From positions 62,001 through 126,000 of the forward strand of contig ONMF01000003.1 of NCBI GenBank assembly GCA_900318865.1: a DNA stretch of 64,000 nucleotides, read 5' to 3'. Position 1 is the stretch's first letter. Every line of letters starts with the position of its first letter. Source of the stretch: an uncultured Prevotellaceae bacterium. GTDB taxonomy: Bacteria > Bacteroidota > Bacteroidia > Bacteroidales > Muribaculaceae. This document shows positions 16,068 to 25,325 of the stretch, piece by piece. The notes beneath the pieces are model-generated. The model worked only from the letters and a program-made list of their open reading frames with translations, searched no databases and was not told the origin of the DNA. Position numbers and translations under genes: made by a program.

Positions 16068-16733
16068 TTAATATAGGCCATTGTCAATAATGTCGAGAAT
16101 GTCGAGAGGCTTGTGAACGATGGCGCCGGCATGGTACTCCACCAGCTCCTTCTCGGACCGGAATCCCCAGGTCACGCCCACCGAATCGAGGCAGGCGCGG
16201 CGGGCGGTTTCCATGTCCACACCCGAGTCGCCCACATAGAGCGTGGCAGCCTTGGGCACACGCGCCCTGGCCAAAATGGAGAACACAATGGATGGATCGG
16301 GCTTCACGTTGACCCCCTCTTTCTGGCCTTCGACGGCCACGAAATCCACGTCACCGAAAAAATGCCCGATAATTCGGTCCACGGCTGCCTGATACTTGTT
16401 CGACGCCACGGCCATCCGCACATTCTTGTCGCGCAAATCCATCAACAATTCGGGAATCCCGGCATAGGGCTTGGTGAAATCGGTGTTGTGCTCGTCATAA
16501 TATTCGGTGAAGTCGCGCAGCAACATGTCCACGGTGTCGCTGTCACGCTCGTCCTCGGGCAGCACCCGCGTGATGAGACGCCGCACACCGTTGCCCACAA
16601 AAAACCGATACGAAGCCATGCTATGGGTGGCAAACCCGTTTTTCTCAAGGGCATAGTTGGCGGCGTGGCCCAGGTCTTCGATTGTGTTGAGCAGGGTGCC
16701 GTCAAGGTCAAATATCACTAAATCTTTCTTCAT
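16068..16733 (-). CDS. HAD family hydrolase, phosphoglycolate phosphatase-like
   Basis: A 221-residue cytoplasmic HAD phosphatase. Motif I is VIFDLDGTLLNT with nucleophile Asp9 and acid/base Asp11; motif II is the Ser/Thr in VASNK; motif III and IV residues are Lys in VKPDP and the Asp pair in YVGDSGVDMETA. An alpha-helical C1 cap lies between motifs I and II (about residues 15-85). Gph-type enzymes remove 2-phosphoglycolate, but many family members have broad sugar-phosphate activity, so the substrate is not fixed. It lies between the Omp85-type gene and the transporter with gaps of about 22 bases. Confidence 0.85.
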   Translation of the reverse strand: MKKDLVIFDLDGTLLNTIEDLGHAANYALEKNGFATHSMASYRFFVGNGVRRLITRVLPEDERDSDTVDMLLRDFTEYYDEHNTDFTKPYAGIPELLMDLRDKNVRMAVASNKYQAAVDRIIGHFFGDVDFVAVEGQKEGVNVKPDPSIVFSILARARVPKAATLYVGDSGVDMETARRACLDSVGVTWGFRSEKELVEYHAGAIVHKPLDILDIIDNGLY

Positions 16734-16757
16734 AACTTCATATAAAATTAAGGCGTT

Positions 16758-19091
16758 TCAGAACGGATAACCCACCGAGAAGTGGAATTGGAAGTCACGG
16801 CTGAATTTGGGGTGTATCAATGGCCAATGCTCCTCGCCCGACGCCGGGTTGTGAGCTTTCATGCCCATGTCGAAGCGCAGCAGGAAGTAGGTGAAGTCCA
16901 GGCGCACACCCAGACCGTAGGCCGCAGCCAGCTGCTCATAGAATTTATTAAACTTGAACACGCCGCCCGGCTGGTCCTCATAATTGCGGATTGTCCAGAT
17001 GTTGCCCACATCGATGAAGGCCCCCATCTCAATGACCCAGAACAACTTGGCACGGAATTCCATGCTGGCGTCGAAGCGGATGTCGCCACACTGATAGATG
17101 AACGACTGCTGCCTGTTCTGCGCGGCGAAACTGCCCGGTCCCAGCGTGCGCACGCCCCAGCCGCGCACGCCATTGGCACCGCCGGCATAGAAGCGCTTCT
17201 CGAACGGCAGCACCGTGGAGTTGCCGTAGGGCACCGCCACGCCGGCTCCCACGCGAAATGCCACCGATGTGCGCTGGTCAAAGATATGGGTAAACGAGAA
17301 ATCGGCCTCGGCCTTCACATACTGTGCATAGCGGATGCCGAACACCTTGTAGGAGTCGTCCGTATCGCGGTTCTGCCCCGTGATGCGCGAGATGCCATAA
17401 AGCAGGTTGCCGGCCATTTCGGCGGCGGCGCGCACGGTGTACACATTTTGCTGGAACGTGGGGTTGAGCGACGACACCTGCCGCTTGTTGGTGCGGTACA
17501 GGTTATAGCCCATGCGCATGATGAAGTGGTTCTCGTAGGAGTAACGCAGAAGCGGATTGGAGATGCTGTCGAGAAAATTGGCCCGGCTGCGGGGAAGATA
17601 CACATAATTCAGGTCGATGAGGTTAAACGTGTGCCGCATTCGCTCACGCTGCTCGCTCCAGATGTATCGCCACGCCGCACCGGCAATGATGCGGGTGTAC
17701 TCGGGCCGCTTCTGGAAATTGAAACTCGTGGCCAATTCGGTCGAAGCCATAATCTTCTTCTTGAAGTCCTTTTTCAAGAATGGGAACTTGAATTTCGGGT
17801 AAGTGATGCCTACCTCGGCCGAATATTCGCTATAATTGTTGTTGATCAAGCCGCTCAGATTGCCCGACAAGCTCTCGTAGGACATACGGAACTTGGTGTT
17901 GAGCGATTCGCTGCCATGCAGCAAGTTGCGGTGCTGGTAGTCAAACCCCACGCCGAAGCCCAGGTCGCCCTCACTGTTTGTTCCCTCGAGCGACACGCTC
18001 ACCGTCTGCGACTTGTCGCGCTGCAAGAGCACATAGGCGTCGACCCACAGCTTGCCGTCGAGTTCTCCCACAGGCCTCACATCGATATTGACAAACTTGA
18101 GGATGCCCAGCCGGGCCAGCGCACGATAAGTGCGGTTCACTGCCCGGGCGTTGTAGAGCGAGCCGGGCTCAATGTAGTTGCACTCGTCGATAACTGTGCG
18201 GCGGATATAGCGGTCGGCACCATAGAAAATCAGCAGATTGTCGACCATCACCGTGTCCTGCCCGAAGTAGCCACCGTGCATGGCCACAGGGTCATACTCG
18301 GTGACATAGACCACGCGGCGCACATAGAAAGGCATGTGGCGCGTGTAATAAGGCATCCGGTCACTGTGATAGGGTGCCATGGAGTTGAGTGTCAGGTCCA
18401 CTGCGCGCGAGCCTGCCGCGGTGTCGGCGGTGAACGTGATATAATCCTTGTTGAAGGCATAGTAGCCCTCGTTGCGCAACTGGTCGGTAATCGCCTGCCG
18501 CCAGGCATCGAGCTTATTATGGTCGAGCAGCGCACCCACTTGCACCGGGAAACCGGTGGTATCGGCCAGGATAATGTGCCGCAACGTGTCGTCAGGGATA
18601 TTGTAGCTGATGGAACGGATGGTATAGGGCTCGTTGAGCTTCACGTGGTAGTCCACGCGGGCTTTTCGTTTGGCCGAATCGGCCTTCACATCGAAACTCA
18701 CCTCATTTTTCATGAAGCCGCGGTTGTTCAAGGCCATGTGCAGCTGGTGGGCGCTGGCCACCGTCAAGGCCGAATCGTAGATGACAGGGGGCGTGCCCAC
18801 CCGCTGTATCCACCGGTTGAACCAGTTGGACGAGTCACGCCCGCTTATGTTGTAGATGGCCAGCTGCAGCTTGAGGCCTCCCAGCACGCGGTGGTTCTCG
18901 TTCTGGCGCAGATAATTGTACAGGTCCTTGGTGTTGACCTGCTTCGACGGGTCCTCCACGTCGATTCGCACGCGGTCGAGCAACAATTTGCCTTGCGGCA
19001 CATGCTTGGTCGAGGCACACGAGGCCATCACTGCCAGCAGCACAGCTGCGGCAATGATGGCCGATAAGTTCAGACGATGCGCCGACCGCAT
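16758..19091 (-). CDS. BamA/TamA family (Omp85) outer-membrane protein, predicted lipoprotein
   Basis: A 777-residue Omp85-superfamily protein. The signal sequence ends in a lipobox-like AVMASCAS (Cys25), so the N-terminus is probably lipidated. POTRA-like segments occupy about residues 40-350 (KLLLDRVRIDVED, YTIRSISYNIPDD, FYVRRVVYVTEY, NARAVNRTYRALARLGILKFVNID). The C-terminal 400 residues form the barrel, with the Omp85 lid-lock region KRFYAGGANGVRGWGVR and a final strand ending FHFSVGYPF. The family inserts or translocates proteins (or lipids) at the outer membrane. The lipidated form common in Bacteroidetes is TamA-like rather than the essential BamA. It starts 13 bases after the TPR gene. 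Confidence 0.88.
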   Translation of the reverse strand: MRSAHRLNLSAIIAAAVLLAVMASCASTKHVPQGKLLLDRVRIDVEDPSKQVNTKDLYNYLRQNENHRVLGGLKLQLAIYNISGRDSSNWFNRWIQRVGTPPVIYDSALTVASAHQLHMALNNRGFMKNEVSFDVKADSAKRKARVDYHVKLNEPYTIRSISYNIPDDTLRHIILADTTGFPVQVGALLDHNKLDAWRQAITDQLRNEGYYAFNKDYITFTADTAAGSRAVDLTLNSMAPYHSDRMPYYTRHMPFYVRRVVYVTEYDPVAMHGGYFGQDTVMVDNLLIFYGADRYIRRTVIDECNYIEPGSLYNARAVNRTYRALARLGILKFVNIDVRPVGELDGKLWVDAYVLLQRDKSQTVSVSLEGTNSEGDLGFGVGFDYQHRNLLHGSESLNTKFRMSYESLSGNLSGLINNNYSEYSAEVGITYPKFKFPFLKKDFKKKIMASTELATSFNFQKRPEYTRIIAGAAWRYIWSEQRERMRHTFNLIDLNYVYLPRSRANFLDSISNPLLRYSYENHFIMRMGYNLYRTNKRQVSSLNPTFQQNVYTVRAAAEMAGNLLYGISRITGQNRDTDDSYKVFGIRYAQYVKAEADFSFTHIFDQRTSVAFRVGAGVAVPYGNSTVLPFEKRFYAGGANGVRGWGVRTLGPGSFAAQNRQQSFIYQCGDIRFDASMEFRAKLFWVIEMGAFIDVGNIWTIRNYEDQPGGVFKFNKFYEQLAAAYGLGVRLDFTYFLLRFDMGMKAHNPASGEEHWPLIHPKFSRDFQFHFSVGYPF

Positions 19092-19104
19092 GGAGAACTA
19101 CGGG

Positions 19105-20727
19105 TTAACGGCGTTCCTGAAACGCCTGCTGATTCTGCTCCACCACCGAATTGAAGTCGGCGGCACGGCGCACCAGTTTCAGGTTCACATAGGGGTCTTC
19201 GTTCACCTTCACCTCGAAGAGGCTGCCGTAGCCGTTGGCCAGCGCACTGCGCAGGTAGTCGATGGCCTGTGCTTCGTCACCCATGTCGCTGAGCAGCGCC
19301 GATGCGTAATAGTAACACTCCCCGCCGGGCATCACGCCCTTGTCGATGATGGCTTTTGCCCAGGCGCGCGCATCCTCGTCACGACCCAGCTCATGCATGG
19401 CAAAGCCACGCAGATTGTGCATCGTGTCGTCGTTGCGAAGCAGCATTTCCTGGAAGTCGGCGGCAGCCATCGTGGCATCTTTCAGCCGATACTTGTAGAG
19501 CCAGCCCCGCAGCAAGCGCGCCTCGGCAGCATCGGGATGTGCGGCCACCGCGGCATCGAGCTGCGCCAGCGCATCACGGTCTTTCTTCTGGGCGATGAGC
19601 ACCCGGGCGCGTGCCAGCATCGTGGGCAGATACTGCCCGTCGAGCTTGGCGGCGTCGCCCAGCACGAGCAGAGCATTCTCGAAGTTGTTGCCACGGCCGC
19701 GGTAGCGCTCGGCGGCAGCCTTGACAAGGTAGTAATCGGGGGTGGACTGCTCCATGGCGATGGCTTTGTTGATATTGGCCAAGGCATCATCGTACTGCAT
19801 CAGCTCCAACTGGCAACGGGCAGCGTTGTAGTAGATGGTGTGGTAGTCGTAGAGGTCATAGTCGATAATCGACTTCAAGTCTTTCAGAGCTTGCCCGTAA
19901 TGGAAGTGCTTCATGGCAATCGACGAGCGCACATAGTAGAACATGCCCACGCGGGGAGCCTTGTCGATGCTGTTGGCCAAGGCCGACATCACGGCATCAT
20001 AGTTCTTGTCGCTCATGGCCACCAGGGCCGACAGGGCCTCGCCATTATCGTCGCCGATGGCCATGGCCGAGATGAGGTCCTGGGCTGCAGGCACAAACTG
20101 CTCCATGCGGGTGAGCACATCGGCTCGGTTCATGTACACCTGCGGCTCGGCCGAGTACAGATTCACAGCCTTGTCGGCATGTGCGGCGGCCTGCTCATAG
20201 TTGCCGCGGGCCACCTCCACGCGTGCCAGCCCGTACATGGCGTTATAGTCGAGCGGCTGGTTGCGCAGCACGGCCTTGAAGTAGGTCTCGGCATTGTCGG
20301 GGTCGCCGCTGTTAAGATAGGCTTTGGCCAAAGGCTCATTGACAGCCGGCGACGACGGGTTGAGCCCGTTGGCTGCTTTCAGGTCGATGATTTCCTGGGC
20401 ATAGTCGCCCTTGATGTCGTAAAGGCGCGCGCGCAGCAGCATGGTCTCAAACCGGAGGTCATTGTCCTGGGCCGGAATGAGTGTGAGGATGGTGTTCACA
20501 TCGGCCAGCGCCTCGTCAATCTGACCATTGTAGTAGTATTGGTTGGCGCGTGCAAACATCGTGTTGTAGTCGCCGGGATTCTCAGCAAGGTGCTTGTTAT
20601 AGACACGCATCACAGCCTCGGTGATTTTGTCGCGCACACGCTGGTCATCGTCCTGGGTTTGTGCCATGGCGGCCAGCGACCCCAGGGCCAATGCCAGCGC
20701 CAGCATGATGTACTTTGTCTTCATCAT
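19105..20727 (-). CDS. Exported tetratricopeptide-repeat protein
   Basis: A 540-residue protein with a signal peptide (residues 1-22, ALGSLAAMAQ) and nearly continuous TPR helical repeats through the rest, for example YNTMFARANQYYYNGQIDEA, EPLAKAYLNSGDPDNAETYF, MYGLARVEVARGNYEQAA, YYNAARCQLELMQYDDALA and ALLSDMGDEAQAIDYLRSAL. It is expected in the periplasm as a protein-interaction scaffold. Its place directly before the Omp85-type gene suggests a shared role at the envelope, but partners are unknown. It begins 11 bases after kdsA. Confidence 0.85.
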   Translation of the reverse strand: MMKTKYIMLALALALGSLAAMAQTQDDDQRVRDKITEAVMRVYNKHLAENPGDYNTMFARANQYYYNGQIDEALADVNTILTLIPAQDNDLRFETMLLRARLYDIKGDYAQEIIDLKAANGLNPSSPAVNEPLAKAYLNSGDPDNAETYFKAVLRNQPLDYNAMYGLARVEVARGNYEQAAAHADKAVNLYSAEPQVYMNRADVLTRMEQFVPAAQDLISAMAIGDDNGEALSALVAMSDKNYDAVMSALANSIDKAPRVGMFYYVRSSIAMKHFHYGQALKDLKSIIDYDLYDYHTIYYNAARCQLELMQYDDALANINKAIAMEQSTPDYYLVKAAAERYRGRGNNFENALLVLGDAAKLDGQYLPTMLARARVLIAQKKDRDALAQLDAAVAAHPDAAEARLLRGWLYKYRLKDATMAAADFQEMLLRNDDTMHNLRGFAMHELGRDEDARAWAKAIIDKGVMPGGECYYYASALLSDMGDEAQAIDYLRSALANGYGSLFEVKVNEDPYVNLKLVRRAADFNSVVEQNQQAFQERR

Positions 20728-20738
20728 AGTGTGGTGTT

Positions 20739-21554
20739 TTAATTTTGTGTTTTATCGATTGTGTTAATTGTTTTTTTGATTTGCGCCAGGCGGGTCAGCA
20801 AGCCGTCGAGCAGGTCCAGGCGTAGCATGTTGGCTCCATCGCTTTTTGCCACGGCCGGATTTTGATGGGTTTCAAGAAACAGTCCGTCGGCGCCCACAGC
20901 CACCGCAGCCCGCGCCAGCGTCTCGATGAGCTCGGGGCGGCCGCCGGTCACGCCGCCTGCCTGATTGGGCTGCTGCAGCGAGTGGGTGATGTCAACAATC
21001 ACCGGCGCAAACTCCTGCATGACCTTGATGCCGCGGAAGTCCACCACCAGGTCCTGATAGCCGAAGGTGGTGCCACGCTCGGTGATGGCCACGTCGGCAT
21101 TACCTGCATCACGCACTTTTTGCACGGCAAATTTCATCGACTCGGGCGACAGGAACTGGCCCTTCTTGATGTTGACCATGCGGCCGGTGCGGGCTGCCGC
21201 CACCAGCAGGTCGGTCTGCCGGCACAGAAATGCAGGAATTTGCAGCACATCGACGTACTGCGCGGCCATTTCGGCCTCAGGGGCGGTGTGAATGTCGGTC
21301 ACCACTGGAATATGATAGGTTTCACCCACTTTGCGCAAGATGCGCAGGGCGGCTTCGTCGCCGATGCCAGTGAACGAGTCGATGCGTGAGCGGTTGGCCT
21401 TGCGGTAACTGCCCTTGAACACATAGGGGATGCCCAGGCGGCTGGTGACCGCCAGGGCTTTCTCGGCTATATCCATTGCCATGGCTTCGCCCTCAATCAC
21501 GCAGGGGCCGGCCAGCAAGAAGAATTGTTCACTGTTTTTCAGTTCTTGAATCAT
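20739..21554 (-). CDS. kdsA: 3-deoxy-8-phosphooctulonate synthase (KDO-8-P synthase)
   Basis: A 271-residue TIM-barrel enzyme that condenses phosphoenolpyruvate with arabinose 5-phosphate to make KDO-8-phosphate for the lipopolysaccharide inner core. Signatures are FKGSYRKANRS, DIHTAPEAE, QIPAFLCRQTDLL, NIKKGQFLSPE, ITERGTTFGY and ETHQNP. Residue Cys18 in LLAGPCVIE aligns with the metal-binding Cys11 of the Aquifex enzyme, whereas E. coli has Asn there, so this is the metal-dependent type. It sits between rsmE and the TPR/Omp85 pair in one minus-strand operon, grouping LPS synthesis with outer-membrane assembly. Confidence 0.96.
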   Translation of the reverse strand: MIQELKNSEQFFLLAGPCVIEGEAMAMDIAEKALAVTSRLGIPYVFKGSYRKANRSRIDSFTGIGDEAALRILRKVGETYHIPVVTDIHTAPEAEMAAQYVDVLQIPAFLCRQTDLLVAAARTGRMVNIKKGQFLSPESMKFAVQKVRDAGNADVAITERGTTFGYQDLVVDFRGIKVMQEFAPVIVDITHSLQQPNQAGGVTGGRPELIETLARAAVAVGADGLFLETHQNPAVAKSDGANMLRLDLLDGLLTRLAQIKKTINTIDKTQN

Positions 21555-21573
21555 GAGTTTCCACTATATTTTG

Positions 21574-22296
21574 TTAATGTTCCTGTAACTGCCCTATGGC
21601 ATGAACCGTGGCACATGCCACCACAGCGGCCGTCTCGGTGCGGAGGCGGCTTTCGCCCAGCGACACCGCCGTGAAGCCGGCCTCGAAGCATCGCTGCACC
21701 TCCTCGCGGCTGAAATCGCCCTCGGGGCCAATCAGCACCAGCACATCGCCCGTGGCCGGGCACAAGCGGGCCAGGAGCCGGCGTTGCTCGCGGGGCAGCT
21801 CAGGATCGCAGTAGGCGATGAACTTGTGCTCGGGCAGGGGTTGTTCGAGAAAGTGATGCAGCGGGGTCATCTCGTCGATAACGGGCAAGGTGGCCTTGAG
21901 CGACTGCTTCATCGCAGCCACGGCTATCTTGCGCAGGCGCTCGGCCTTGAGTTCGGTGCGCTCGCTGTTGTGGCAGCGTAGGGGCACGATGCGGTCAACG
22001 CCCATTTCCACGCATTTCTCCACCATCCACTCCATGCGGTCGAGCATCTTGGTGGGAGCCACGGCAAGCACGATTTGCCGTCCCCAGTGCGGGAGTTGCT
22101 CAACGGCCTGCAGCACATCGACGGCACACCGCTTGGGATGTGCCAACGCTATGCGGCAGGTGTAGAGCGTACCACGACCGTCCACCACCTCGATGGTGTC
22201 GCCCTCGGCCAGCCGCAACACGCGCACAGCATGCCGCGACTCATCCTCGGTGAGAGTGAGCGAGCCGGCTATTTCGGGGCAATAAAAACGGTGCAT
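21574..22296 (-). CDS. rsmE: 16S rRNA m3U1498 methyltransferase
   Basis: A 240-residue SPOUT-class methyltransferase that methylates N3 of uridine 1498 in 16S rRNA. The ATG at 22296 (MHRFYCPE) is chosen; a TTG two codons earlier is the only alternative. An N-terminal PUA-like domain (ESRHAVRVLRLAEGD, about 20-35) precedes the knotted SPOUT domain with MEWMVEKCVEMGVDRIVP, VLIGPEGDFSREE and SLGESRLRTETAAVVA, which form the SAM-binding trefoil knot. Its stop lies 19 bases before the kdsA ATG and its start 14 bases after the nucleoside transporter gene. Confidence 0.94.
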   Translation of the reverse strand: MHRFYCPEIAGSLTLTEDESRHAVRVLRLAEGDTIEVVDGRGTLYTCRIALAHPKRCAVDVLQAVEQLPHWGRQIVLAVAPTKMLDRMEWMVEKCVEMGVDRIVPLRCHNSERTELKAERLRKIAVAAMKQSLKATLPVIDEMTPLHHFLEQPLPEHKFIAYCDPELPREQRRLLARLCPATGDVLVLIGPEGDFSREEVQRCFEAGFTAVSLGESRLRTETAAVVACATVHAIGQLQEH

Positions 22297-22310
22297 GGCC
22301 AATTTCTATA

Positions 22311-23588
22311 TTATTTCTCGATGGGTTTCTGTGCCTCGGGGGCCTTGAAAATGAGCATAAAGGACACAGCCACTACCAGCGCATAGGCGGCGAAGATGTA
22401 CCACGATGTGCTCCAGCCCTGGATAATGGCAGCCGGCTCGGTCTGGGAATTCACAAAATGAGTGACCACAGCCTGCGCGCTGAGCGTACCAATCGTGGCA
22501 CCGATGCCGTTGGTCATAATCATGAATAAACCCTGGGCACTGCTGCGAATCGACTCGTCGGTCTGCTGGTCGACGTAGAGGGCGCCCGAGATGTTGAAGA
22601 AGTCGAAGGCCACACCGTAGACGATACACGAAAGCACGAACAGAATCACGCCGGGCATGCCGGGATTACCCATTCCGAAGAAGCCGAAACGGAACACCCA
22701 GGCAAACATAGCGATGAGCATCACATTCTTGATGCCGAAGCGCTTCATGCAGAAGGGGATGAGCAAGATGCACAGCGTTTCACTGATTTGAGAAAGTGAA
22801 ATCAGGGCGTTGGCATGCTGAGCGGCAAAGGTGTCGGCATACTGTTTCAGGTCGCCAAATGCCGTCAGGAACGGGTTGGCAAAGCCATTGGTGATTTGAA
22901 GCGACACACCCAGCAGCATCGAGAAAATGAAGAAGATGGCCATGCGCGGATTTTTGAACAGCGTGAAGGCACGCAACCCGAAAATGTCGATCCACGACTG
23001 GCTTTTCTGCTCTTTTGACACAGGGCAATCGGGAAGGGTGAGTGCATAAGCGGCAAGTACCAGGCTCAGGCCACCCGACACAAAGAATTGGCCGAATGTG
23101 TGCTGCAAGCCCGTGAAGTCAACGGTGAGCATGGAGCAGATGAAACCGATAGTGCCAAACACACGGATGGGCGGGAAGTCCTTAACCGTGTCCATGCCGG
23201 CTTTCGTCAAGGCATTGAAAGCAACCGAGTTGGCCAGGCCTATGGTGGGCATAAAGAAGGCCACACTGATTGTGTAGAGCGCAAACAGCGGAGCAAATTG
23301 CACGGCATCACCGGCCGTCATGGCATAGTAGCCTGCGGCAGCCATAAACACGCCGGCAATGGTGTGGGCAAGGCTCAGCACTTTCTGGGCAGGAATCCAG
23401 CGGTCGGCCACGATGCCCAGCAATGCGGGCATGAACAACGACACGATTCCCTGCACGGCATAGAACCAGCCGATGTTGTCGGCCAGGCCGTGAGTGGCCA
23501 GATAGCCACCCATCGAGGTCAGATACGCTCCCCAGACTGCAAACTCCAGGAAGTTCATCACAATCAGTCTCAACTTCAAGTTCTTCAT
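22311..23588 (-). CDS. MFS nucleoside permease (NupG/XapB-like)
   Basis: A 425-residue, twelve-helix major facilitator of the nucleoside:H+ symporter family. Family features include the N-terminal LRLIVMNFLEFAVWGAYLTSMGGYL, the loop motif GIVADRWIPAQKVL and IRVFGTIGFI. The C-terminal half includes YGVAFDFFNISGALYVDQQTD and GLFMIMTNGIGATIG. It should import nucleosides for salvage. It lies inside the minus-strand operon, 39 bases after the bifunctional nuclease gene, but a possible promoter at 23623 could express it separately. Confidence 0.9.
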   Translation of the reverse strand: MKNLKLRLIVMNFLEFAVWGAYLTSMGGYLATHGLADNIGWFYAVQGIVSLFMPALLGIVADRWIPAQKVLSLAHTIAGVFMAAAGYYAMTAGDAVQFAPLFALYTISVAFFMPTIGLANSVAFNALTKAGMDTVKDFPPIRVFGTIGFICSMLTVDFTGLQHTFGQFFVSGGLSLVLAAYALTLPDCPVSKEQKSQSWIDIFGLRAFTLFKNPRMAIFFIFSMLLGVSLQITNGFANPFLTAFGDLKQYADTFAAQHANALISLSQISETLCILLIPFCMKRFGIKNVMLIAMFAWVFRFGFFGMGNPGMPGVILFVLSCIVYGVAFDFFNISGALYVDQQTDESIRSSAQGLFMIMTNGIGATIGTLSAQAVVTHFVNSQTEPAAIIQGWSTSWYIFAAYALVVAVSFMLIFKAPEAQKPIEK

Positions 23589-23622
23589 AATTATTATCTG
23601 TTTAGTTTTTGTATTAAAAGTT

Positions 23623-23630
23623 CAAAGTTA
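23623..23630 (-). promoter_or_regulatory. Possible internal -7 box before the nucleoside permease gene
   Basis: Minus-strand TAACTTTG fits TAnnTTTG and lies 35 bases before the permease ATG, overlapping the end of the nuclease gene. No -33 box is evident. Confidence 0.35.
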
Positions 23631-24230
23631 CGAATTTCCAGCCGATTCTTCAGCTCCTTTCGATGAATTGGTCTTCGACTGAATGATTTTCTGAATTTCG
23701 GCGGCGCGCTCATATTGCTCGCGCTCCACATAATGCTCCAGACGGCGCTGCAAGCGGTCCACGGGCAGATCCTCAAGGGCCAGCGTGCGGGGCTTGCCGC
23801 CCGACGCTGCCTCGGGGTCGCGGCGGTAGCTGGTGCGCTCCAGCACCTCGGCCGTGGTGTAGATGGGAGCTCCGGTGCGCAGTGCCAGCGCCACTGCATC
23901 GCTGGTGCGGGCATCCAAATCGGTCTCGATGCCGTCCTGCCGCAGGTGAAGCGTGCTCGAAAAGATGCCGTCGGCAAAATGGTCGATCAGCACCGACTCC
24001 AATTCTATTCCGAACGCATGAAACACACTGGTAAGCAAGTCGTGAGTCAAGGGGCGAGGTGTCACCACGTTCTCGAGCTTCACGGCTATGGACTGCGCCT
24101 CGGCCACACCCACCACAATGGGGATGCGCCGGGCCGACTCGGGCTCCTCAAGCAGCAGGGCATAGGCTCCGGCAGCCACCTGGCTGCGGCTGATGCCCAC
24201 TACATCGAGTTTTATTTTGTCATTATCCAT
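23628..24230 (-). CDS. Bifunctional nuclease family protein (DUF151) with UVR domain
   Basis: A 200-residue protein. Residues about 1-140 form the DUF151/bifunctional nuclease domain (RRIPIVVGVAEAQSIAVKLE, RPLTHDLL, DARTSDAVALALRTGAPIY). Residues about 145-185 resemble a UvrB/UvrC motif (LEHYVEREQYERAAEIQKIIQ). Plant and bacterial relatives have reported RNase and DNase activity, but the cellular role in Bacteroidetes is unclear. This DUF151-UVR layout is widespread in the phylum. It is 21 bases after mnmA in the same operon. Confidence 0.88.
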   Translation of the reverse strand: MDNDKIKLDVVGISRSQVAAGAYALLLEEPESARRIPIVVGVAEAQSIAVKLENVVTPRPLTHDLLTSVFHAFGIELESVLIDHFADGIFSSTLHLRQDGIETDLDARTSDAVALALRTGAPIYTTAEVLERTSYRRDPEAASGGKPRTLALEDLPVDRLQRRLEHYVEREQYERAAEIQKIIQSKTNSSKGAEESAGNS

Positions 24231-24251
24231 AGTTTCTAAATCATTGAGTTA

Positions 24252-25325
24252 TCATTGCCCGCCCACTATCACACCGCTGCCGTAGCACAGATGCCCGGTG
24301 GCGTCGTACACCACGGCAAACTGGCCGGGGGCTATGCCCTGCACGGGGGCGCTGCTCTCTATCACCCACTCTCCGTCCTGCACATGGGTGAACCGGGCCG
24401 GCAGCATGAGCGGGGTGTGACGGTTCTTGAACATGATGTCGACGGGAGCGCCGCCGGCAGACCACGGATTGCCCGAGATGAAATGCATCTCATCGAGTCT
24501 GAGGATGCGCCCGTACTGGCGCTCGGTATCGTATCCGCGCGACACGTACACCACGTTTTGCGACACATTCTTCTTCACCACATACCACGGACCGCCGCTC
24601 AGTCCCAAGCCGCGCCGCTGCCCGATGGTGTGAAACCAGTAACCTTGATGCTCGCCCAGCTTGCGGCCGGTCTCAATCTCGATGATGGGGCCGGGCCGCG
24701 TGCCCAGGTGGCGACGGATGAAGTCGTTGTAGTTGATTTGCCCCAAGAAGCAGATGCCTTGACTGTCGCGCCGGTAAGCGTTAGGCATGTGCACCTCGGC
24801 GGCAATGCGGCGCACCTCCTCCTTAGGCAAGTCACCGATGGGAAACATCAGGTGGGCCAGCTGCTCCCGGGTGATCTGAGCCAGAAAGTCGGTCTGGTCC
24901 TTCACCGGGTCAACAGCGGTGGCAAGATATTTCACGCCATCCACCACCGCCGTAGTGGCATAGTGACCGGTAGCCGTCATGTCGAACTCATGTCCCCACC
25001 GCTCTTCGAAATAACCGAACTTGATGATGCGGTTGCACATCATGTCGGGATTGGGCGTCAGGCCGGCCTTCACCGTGCGCAAAGCGTATTCCATCACATG
25101 GTCCCAGTACTCTTGATGCAACGACACCACCTCGAAGGGAAGACCATACTTGCGGGCAATGAGCGTGCACATCTCTATATCCTCATCGGCCGCACAGTCG
25201 CCCTCGTCGACGTCGAGCCCGATGCGGATGTAGAACAAGTGCAGGTCGGTGCATCCTTGCTCCACGAGCCGGTGCACTGTTACTGCGCTATCCACGCCTC
25301 CCGATATGAGAACCGCAATGCTCAT
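24252..25325 (-). CDS. mnmA: tRNA-specific 2-thiouridylase
   Basis: A 357-residue PP-loop ATPase that thiolates U34 of tRNA-Lys, -Glu and -Gln. The PP-loop is LISGGVDSAV (residues 7-16). The two catalytic cysteines are Cys97 in NPDMMCN and Cys192 in DSQGICFLG, equivalent to Cys102 and Cys199 of the E. coli enzyme. The GYWFHTIGQRRGLGLSGGPWYV segment is also diagnostic. Bacteroidetes often carry two MnmA paralogs; only one is in view. Its ATG overlaps the DoxX stop by four bases (ATGA), indicating translational coupling. Confidence 0.96.
   Translation of the reverse strand: MSIAVLISGGVDSAVTVHRLVEQGCTDLHLFYIRIGLDVDEGDCAADEDIEMCTLIARKYGLPFEVVSLHQEYWDHVMEYALRTVKAGLTPNPDMMCNRIIKFGYFEERWGHEFDMTATGHYATTAVVDGVKYLATAVDPVKDQTDFLAQITREQLAHLMFPIGDLPKEEVRRIAAEVHMPNAYRRDSQGICFLGQINYNDFIRRHLGTRPGPIIEIETGRKLGEHQGYWFHTIGQRRGLGLSGGPWYVVKKNVSQNVVYVSRGYDTERQYGRILRLDEMHFISGNPWSAGGAPVDIMFKNRHTPLMLPARFTHVQDGEWVIESSAPVQGIAPGQFAVVYDATGHLCYGSGVIVGGQ

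Noticed and set aside
16782..19067. 761-residue plus-strand frame opposite the Omp85-type gene
   Set aside because: Mirror-image open frame caused by GC-rich codons; the minus-strand product has POTRA and barrel motifs while this one has none.
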